Positions 56,567 to 64,000 of a DNA stretch of 64,000 bases are shown here, one piece after another (positions within the stretch are counted from its first letter, which is position 1; each line of letters starts with the position of its first letter). The position numbers and the translations under genes are program-made. The notes below the pieces were generated by a model. That model did not search any database. It saw only the letters and a program-made list of their open reading frames with translations, and was not told where the DNA came from. The stretch comes from Tetraselmis striata (taxonomy: Eukaryota > Chlorophyta > Chlorodendrophyceae > Chlorodendrales > Chlorodendraceae): NCBI GenBank assembly GCA_006384855.1, contig VCJN01002036.1, forward strand, positions 124,001-188,000, written 5' to 3'.

Positions 56567-57383
56567 TATCCCCCCCCCCCCCCCCCAAAAGGCCTTTCGG
56601 CGCAGCAGCTCATATATTTTCTGGGAACACATCACCACACACAGCTACACCACTGTGGCAAGTACCAGGCCAACAGTGCTTGTTATTGGCCTGCAAAGCG
56701 GCGACCCTGTGGTGAGGAAATTCTCATTGCAATACACTGATGTCTGGACGACCATCAGGGGATGATGTGGGAAATTAGGAGGTCGTCACCATGAATATAT
56801 ACAGCGTCCACACAATTCTTCCAGCTGATGGCTGCTGCGGCACCGCTGCGGCGCTGCCTACCGACTGTCGTTCTTATTTCATTGTGTACGACGACGAGCA
56901 TGCGCGGCAGCAGCAATATTAACACATCTTTATTACCGAGGGGTCATCTTCATAGCAGTTTGCACGGCAGGATACCGATATAGGACCAAGACATTTACAG
57001 AGCATGCAACAATCAATGATTAAATGACGGATGCAACCGGCACTAGACACTGCTTTTGCACGAGCTGACGACGGCGACGTCGGAGCGTTGTGTAGTGAAC
57101 TCCGCATCAATGTCAATATACGCTGCGATGCCGCGCTGTCTTCTCTAACTTTGAATGTGCAGATGATGAGCTGGACACATGGCGCTACTGCTCCGAAACC
57201 ACGGAACAGCGCTACTGGTCAACACATCAGCACTCCGAAATGTCGAGTGGCCGATTGCTGTGTAGATCCTCAGAGCATATAAGGGACATCAGCAGCTGCT
57301 GAAGAGACCATTCAGCATATTCTATCAGTTTAGCAGCAGCCCGCAATATAAGCCGAATGCCGCGCAACAACGTTGGCCATGTG

Positions 57384-57419
57384 CTATTATCCCAGCCATG
57401 TACATGGCTGGGATAATAG
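57384..57419. repeat. Perfect 36-bp palindrome
   Basis: CTATTATCCCAGCCATGT is followed directly by its exact inverse with no spacer. In RNA or single-stranded DNA it could form an 18-bp stem. It lies between the two convergent 3' ends. Confidence 0.95.
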
Positions 57420-58148
57420 TATTAATCCCAATGCGGCGTGTACTGAAACACGTGTCACATAGTACCTACAAATTAACGCTCTATTACTTAGTTTATGACG
57501 TTACTTCATATATATCCATAGCAAATATACATATATATATTATATATATCATATGGCTATATACATATATGGCTATATGGCTACATATATTTATATCTAT
57601 ATGGCTATATGGCTCTATATATATGTATATATATATGTGATGTATATATATATATATATATGTATTATATGGCACACGTAATCAAGCGCCGACTGACGGA
57701 TGCCGATGACAATGGCAATGACGATGACGATGACTGTTGACCCACCATAATATTACGACTGTAGCGTTGTTGGAGTCACAATACATACATAATACATAAT
57801 ATACGGTAGTGTACTGTCATGGGCGGTAGTGTATGTACATACTCTAGCTGAGGAACTCTAAATGTATTGAAACCGCGCCCAGCTTCTACACCGGCGAAAA
57901 CATGGATTGCATGGATTTGGATCAGTCAATCAGTGTCACGCTCTTGGTGATGGTTGCTACACACTATTCTACCCCAGCCATCCCCCACCTTGCCTATAGC
58001 CAGGCAAGCAGGGACGGGCGGAGCAATGATCACCCTGCCTCGCGCTTGCCCCGAGTTGCGCTAGTGCCCAGTCACAAGGGCTCCCTAGGGTCCCTAAAGC
58101 CCTAATTGTCTATTACCCTAAGGAATGCGGCTGCCTTCACGGTGGCCG

Positions 58149-61100
58149 CTATGTGGTGTGCAGGTCGTCCACCCACTCCCACAGGTCCCACGAGTAGGCG
58201 CTCTCGTCGTGCTGCTCCTTGGTCGGCGCCGCGGTGACCCAGTCGGGCAGCAGCTCGTCCGAGTCAAAGGTGTCGAAGTTGGAGGTGTCCATGGCGTCCT
58301 TGATGACGGGCGTGATGGGCACCGGCATGGTGCGCGCCTCCAGCGCCGCCCAGTCAAAGCCGTCGAACCAGGGGTGCGCCTTGATGGCGGCCGCGCCCTC
58401 CGGCCCGCTCCCCAGCCGCGAGTCCACGCTCGTCTGCACGGCGGCGCGGAGCCCCAGCAGCGCAGCCGGTCAGCACGCTGGAAGCGGCAACAGCATCCGT
58501 GCCACCACTACGAGCGGCGCCTGTAAGGCACGGACTGCACGGCGGCGGTGCCGATCCACCTCGCGCCATGACGTGACACCAATCGCCGCGCGTGTTTCCG
58601 CTTGGGCGCGATGTCGCACTTTCAGGGTTACCATCCAAACCCTAGGTGTGTTTGCGCACCGAAGGTTTGAAAGGGTTTCACCTCTACAACCCTAAACCTT
58701 TACAGAATTATAATTTCAGTTACTCAAACCCAGAAACCCTAAACAAAAACCATATACCTAAACCTTAAACCCTAACCCCATGCTCATTGGTAATTAGCTC
58801 GCATCACCCCTCAATCCTGGCGGCTCACGCCGAACTCAAAGTAAAACAATCCTGAGCAGTCCTCCAAGGAAGCCGCCCCGGAAACGCTCATCCGCACACA
58901 GTCGCACAGGTGGTCAATACCTCCCACCCCTCTCACAGCACCGATACATACTATAACCACAGCTTGATGACATCTGCGCGCATCAAGTGCCACAAGGAGC
59001 TGCAAGACACACAGCGCACTCGAGCACACAAGGCAGGCAGATGGAATCAGTAGGGAGGGTGCGGAAATTCACGAGTCATCTGAACCTCCAGCTAGGCGGC
59101 AGAGCCGACCCCAACAACGTGGAGGGGCATGATGTCACCGAGTGATTTAGGGCTTGCCAAAATATGAATATTTACTTATAACCTAAAAATACCCTAATCC
59201 GCTTTGTCCGGGAAAGCATGCCGTGTGTTAGGGTTGAAGACTTACAGGTAAGATTTACAGGTTTTAGGGTTAGGTTTTAGGGTTAGGGTTTTAGGGTGCA
59301 GGTTTTTAGGGTTTTAGGGTTTGGGCTTAAACCAATACCAGACAGACGCGCGCAGGCGCAGGGCGCACCTGCAGCAACGAGTAGATGAGGTCCGCCGCCA
59401 GCTCGGGCACAAAGTCCGGCACGTAGAAGCGGCCCGACAGGATGAGGCGGAAGGTGTCCCACGGGTCGCCCGACATGGACTTGAAGGGCGGGTCGCCCAC
59501 CATCATCTCAAACACCAGCACCCCCAGCGACCAGTGGTCCGCCGCCGCGCCCGTGCCCTTGCGCATGATCACCTCGGGCGCCTGCGGCCAGGGCGCACGT
59601 GTCAGTGCAAGCGCGAAAGCAACGGCCAAGTATTCGTAAAATATAAACAAATAAATAAATAGGGCACCCGGCCCGCCCTACAAACCAAACCCTACACAAT
59701 AAACCCTACCACCCCAAATAAACATAGATCTAAACCTAGATCCAATAGAAGTCCAAAACACAGAAGAAAAAACATGCTGATAGGTTAGTTGTCTGTCCGA
59801 AGCAGGCAAGTGGTTTCGGAGCACATGCCGTGGAGAGAAGTCGCAATAAAACGTGCCGCGCTTGTATGGCTACGCGTCACCGCACTGTACCGCACCTGGT
59901 AGTCGGGCGTGCCGCAGATTGTGTACGTCCTCTCGTGCCCCACCCGCTTGGCAAACCCAAAGTCCGCCATCTTGATGTTCCCCGTTGCGTCCAGCAGCAA
60001 ATTCTCGGGCTTGAGGTCTCGGTACACGATGCCCTGCGCGCCCAGGAGGCGGAGGTCAGCTCAGGCAGATGGTGGGGTACAATATGCAAGTCCGCGGTCG
60101 CAGTAGCTCAATGTGAATTACCTTGCAGGGTACAAATCACACACTTTCGGGGTCAATTATTAGGGTTTTGGAGTTAAGCAAATAGGACCTAAACCCCATC
60201 AATGGCCACCGCCCAGATAGGGTAATCAGTACTTGGGTGTTGTGTTGAAGTTTCAATCATGCGTGCAAATAAACACGAGGGCTGCAGATCACCTAGGTCC
60301 TAGGCGGGTTTCGGAATGCCAAGGAATTAGGGTAATCCCCCTCTTCCGCCCCCCCCCCCCCCCCTTTCGAAATACCGCGCAATTAGGGTAATCTGTTCAT
60401 GATGTTAGGGTATTAGGACTTCTATCTTCGTCGCGAGTAGCCCTGCGGGGTACGGCTGACAATAAGCTAGGTTTTTGAAGTGTTGGCCACCAGCTAGGGT
60501 AGGAACCTTCCAAAACCATGGTTACAGGGGAGCTGGGGATGCAGGTGAAGGTGGCGTGGGGTGGCGGGGCTGTGCGGGGGCGCACCCTTTGGTGCAGGTG
60601 CTCCAGTGCCAGGAGGGTCGACGCCGTGTAGAACTTGGTGGTCTCCTCGTCAAAGGCGCCTGGCCAGCGCAGAGCGTGAGCTGGGCGTCAGGAGGGGCCG
60701 CTGGAAGGTATGACGGTGTGTGTGGAGGGCAGGGGTACGAAGCTGGTTGAGCGTGTCCCGGCGTACATTAAGTGCACATTCGGTTATTTTTACATTACTT
60801 GTACATATGACTGAAACCCCTCAAGTCATTCACTGTATACTCGCGCGTACGTACTAACCGATAAGTATTCCGGCACGCGGGTACCAGGTACCAGTACTCG
60901 TACCGGACATCGGCGGGAATTGGCGGCGGGCGCGGGGTTTTGCGGCGAGTTAATACGAGTACTACTAAAACCGGGTGGTTTTTTCGGGTGGTTTCTTTAT
61001 CGCCTTTTGAAGCTAGCTCATGTAACTTAGCTAAAACCGGGAACGGCCGACGGCGATTGCGCACTTCCAATCCTTGAATGTAAAAACAACCCCAATTTCA

Positions 61101-62137
61101 ATCAGAACATTGTAAAATGGAAACCATTCGAGATATATATTTACAATGACGGGTTGGGCGTAACTCAGTACTTACATTTACGGTAAAATGCGTCTCAGGA
61201 ATCAGTGTAAAATAATGGATATGTAGTAGGCAGAATTCAATATCGGGTAATACTATCACAGAATCACGAACATGCCTATCGTATCACCGCCATTAATTTG
61301 ATACTAGCGCACAGCGACTAGGTGGCAAATAAGTTGCAACGGCGGTGCCTGGCCGTGTTTTCCCACCCTTCTAGCGTTTTTCCTGTTATATTGTATTCTA
61401 TTCTGCTGTTGCTCTATCCTCTTACTCTCAGTGCTCAAGTTCCATCGTAAGGATTTACGCTGTTCAGACGCGGTAAGGAATATCACATCAATCCTTCATG
61501 TCTACACCTACTGGTTGCACAGCGTTTGTAACCAAACACGCTGTGTAATCCATACCCGCATGTACACGCGTCTTTTACGCGTTCAGTTATGCGGTATAGG
61601 GAGTACCCAACACATAAAAGTAACGAGCAATCGTTGCCAATATGATCAACGTTATGTTACGGCGCATCGGTCCGCATTACTGTACCGCTAAGTATCTAAT
61701 TTCAACCAATGCAGCACGTTCACTTTTTCCTCATTAAATTGGCAATGCAACCTGCTCAAACAATGAACGATGTGTTTTCCGAAATCGATGATTCGCCTTA
61801 CGGCTGAATTCGCCTTACCGAATTCTGGATTTGCCTAACCGATGCATCTGCCGTTTTTCAAAATAACCAAAACCATGAGCACATTTTCCATTTCTAGATC
61901 CAGAACTTCCATCCTGTAAAATAATAAGAAGAACTTCCATCCTAGATGTGAAGGCTGTCGAGTTCTGTAGACTGTCGAGTTCCGCAGTGACCAATATTCG
62001 CCAATATTCAATCCGCAGTGGCCCAAAGTCGCGACATTTCTCCTGCGCAAAAACCGCATTTACATAAAACAGCGCGATACTGACAAGGGACCCGAGGGAC
62101 CATTTTATTGAGTGTACGTGCGTCGCGAAGGGTGGGG

Positions 62138-62171
<34 letters not shown>

Positions 62172-63714
62172 CGCACCCTGCATGTCAAGGTGATAGAAGA
62201 GCTCGCCGCCGGGCACCCACTCCTGCAGCATGTACAGGCACTTGGAGTCCTGGTACGCCTGCACCAGCCGCGTGCAGAAGGGCGAGCTGCGCGCCTCCTC
62301 CAGCACGATGCGCTCGTTGCGCAGGTGCTCCAGCTGCTTCTTCTGCATGCCCGCCGCCTTGCTCAGCATCTTGAACGCAAACACCTCCTGCGTCTTCTTG
62401 TGCCGCACCATGCGCACCATCCCAAACTGCCCTGTGCCCACCACGCGGTGCATCTCGAGGTCCTGCGGGGCACGGGAACGTTCATTAAATAAAAAACACC
62501 ACAAATATACCATTATTCCTGATTTTCTCTGAAAGAAAAGCGCCATCGTTGGGAACGCGTTCATTAGCTTTGAATTCCTGAAAAATACCGGTTTAGGGTT
62601 TGGGGGTTTAAGGGTTTTCAACCTAAACCTACCCAAAACCTAAACACCAAGGAATCGTATTCAGAAAACCAAGGTTTGAAAGCCAAGAAGAATGACACCC
62701 TAAAATATCTAATATCAATTCGAGAGGATTCACCTTTACCTTCTGCATGAAATGGTGTTTATTCAATAATTAGCCGCTAAATGAAAGAGGCAAGTTTTTA
62801 CTCAATAATTGTATAGATTGAGAGGAAACAAGAAAGTCGGTGTAGCCAGGTCAGTCAGCCAGTCTGGGGTTGGGAGCTGGAAAGAGGTGAAAGGAGTGGA
62901 GAGGAGGAGGGGGGGGGGGGGGGGGGGGGCTCACGTCGATGGCCACGCGGTCGTGGCTGCTTTCCTTCTCGTGCATGCGGTGCCGCAGCAGCTCCTCCAG
63001 GCCCAGGCCTAGAACGTCCTGCACCGCCTGCGCCTTGAGCACGAGCGCCACCGCGGGGCCTTTCGCCACGAGGTCGTACGCGCGCGGCGCCCCCTCCAGC
63101 AGATCCCGCACCGACCTGCACATCCACAAGCCCTTCATGTTGGCGCCCGCCTTTGGGGTCACGGGCGGCATCTCCAGCATCTCGCCGTCCTCCGGCGCCC
63201 GCGCCTCCAGCTCGCCCTGGTACACCCCGTAGATCTGATCCGCCGGGTCGCCGTACTCCGTGAGCATCTCGCCGTCCTCCAGCTCCCACACCTCAAAGCT
63301 GCTTGCAAGCAAGGTGATGTCGTCTGGCTTGAGCACCTGCGGGGCGACATCCGGGGGGGGGGGGGGGGGGGGGGGGTCTGCGTGAGCCAGCTAAGGCGAC
63401 AGGGTTTCAATTCCGAGAAAAAGCCAGCCGGATGTAGCGAGTACATTGATGAGATCGCTCAGAGCTATGCGCAATCCGAGGGCAGTGCGGCCTTGAGTAT
63501 CGAGACATGCGCAAAACCCTTAACATCAAACTTGCCCATACATCAAAACCCTAGGCCCTAAAAAATTGTACTGTGGTCCTGAGAGAGTCAGGCTTGGGTT
63601 TTAGGGTACTTGTTTTTAAGGTTTGGGGGCGTGTGGCCGGGGAGGCCCCACGTTGAGCGCCTTGCAGTGCTGCATCGCCAGGCACGCCGACTCCTTCATC
63701 TCGTCCGTCAAGTC
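58149..63714 (-). CDS. PKG-like AGC kinase with cyclic-nucleotide-binding domain (5' end outside the window)
   Basis: Exons complement(join(58149..58433,59369..59581,59896..60033,60586..60659,62177..62462,62935..63336,63652..63714)), all in phase; more exons lie to the right. The CNB domain (63336-62935) has [20 protein letters not shown] and an altered phosphate cassette [18 protein letters not shown], where the usual FGE is not seen although the Arg is kept. The kinase has [11 protein letters not shown], the AFKML lysine, [21 protein letters not shown], the activation loop [11 protein letters not shown] then APE, and [19 protein letters not shown]. The AGC-type tail includes [14 protein letters not shown]; the stop is TAG. 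cGMP-dependent kinases phosphorylate Ser/Thr targets, and in ciliated cells some act in flagella. The regulatory ligand is uncertain because of the altered cassette. Confidence 0.9.
58640..59335. repeat. Degenerate telomere-type repeats in the last intron of the kinase gene
   Basis: CCCTAAAC words cluster at about 58640-58780, and GGTTTTAGGGTTAGGG words at about 59225-59330, in opposite orientation, 450 bp apart and just upstream and downstream of exon edges. The mix of TTTAGGG, TTTTAGGG and TTAGGG spacing is irregular, so this is not a terminal array. Similar words occur at 8156-8167, 24486-24510 and 62585-62640. Confidence 0.7.
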
Positions 63715-64000
63715 CTGAGCAAGCGGGCGGGGCGAAGGGGGGGGGGGGGGGGGGGGGTTCAGTGGGCGCGCGTGCACATGGCATGCACACATTGTCTTGC
63801 ATCCATAACCCACATCCGCAGATTATTTGATTCTAGCGCGTAAGTGACAAAGAATTTTAAATGGCGGTGCCAGGCCGTGATTTGCCACCCTTTTAGCGTG
63901 TTATATTACATTCTGCTATGATATGTCCGGGTATCATGTAATACATATACATACATAGATATATAGATATATATGTATGTATGTATGTATATATCGGATT

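Larger units (their letters stand above)
56221..58148. other. Convergent intergenic region
   Basis: Lies between HIBADH (+) and the kinase (-). Contains a direct repeat (56442-56566), a perfect 36-bp palindrome (57384-57419) and an AT-rich TATATGGCTATATGG stretch (about 57520-57665). No gene seen. Confidence 0.6.

Overview
This is a nuclear genomic window from a unicellular eukaryote, most likely a GC-rich alga of the green lineage. Intron-dense genes interleave with selfish DNA. The splicing factor U2SURP/RRC1 has a plant-type domain order. A ciliary-type PTPDC1 phosphatase and a PKG-type kinase fit a flagellate or its relative. PAT-like (DIRS-order) retrotransposons like those known from volvocine algae, and TTTAGGG/TTTTAGGG-like tracts, point the same way. 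No rRNA, organellar or prokaryotic features are seen. A haptophyte or other alga is not excluded, because GC-AG introns are frequent.

Layout. 1-2175: right end of a PAT-like retroelement (RT, RNase H, methyltransferase-like domain, split direct repeats). 2935-11648 (+): U2SURP/RRC1 homologue, 17 exons. 12839-17091 (-): coiled-coil protein of unknown function, 7 exons. 17.1-22.6 kb: gene-poor, with a transposase-like zinc-finger remnant. 22590-25450 (+): Lsm11-like U7 snRNP protein, 4 exons. 27295-33433 (-): PTPDC1-type phosphatase, 11 exons. 36132-47161: a second PAT-like element (gag and tyrosine recombinase, no RT) with complete split repeats, interrupted by a 7.8-kb CACTA-type DNA transposon (37645-45457, 22-bp TIRs, TGA target duplication). 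49031-50483 (+): unknown 327-aa coiled-coil protein, 3 exons. 52361-56220 (+): mitochondrial 3-hydroxyisobutyrate dehydrogenase, 8 exons. 58149-63714 (-): C-terminal part of a PKG-like kinase that runs off the right edge.

I rebuilt exon models by hand from splice sites, phase and family knowledge. Every complete multi-exon model sums to a multiple of three. The host genes are unrelated housekeeping and signalling genes, not an operon or cluster; two of them (U2SURP and Lsm11) act in mRNA processing. The most distinctive host signals are long homopolymeric C tracts on the sense strand just inside many introns, and several GC-AG introns. The clearest structural story is the nested transposon.
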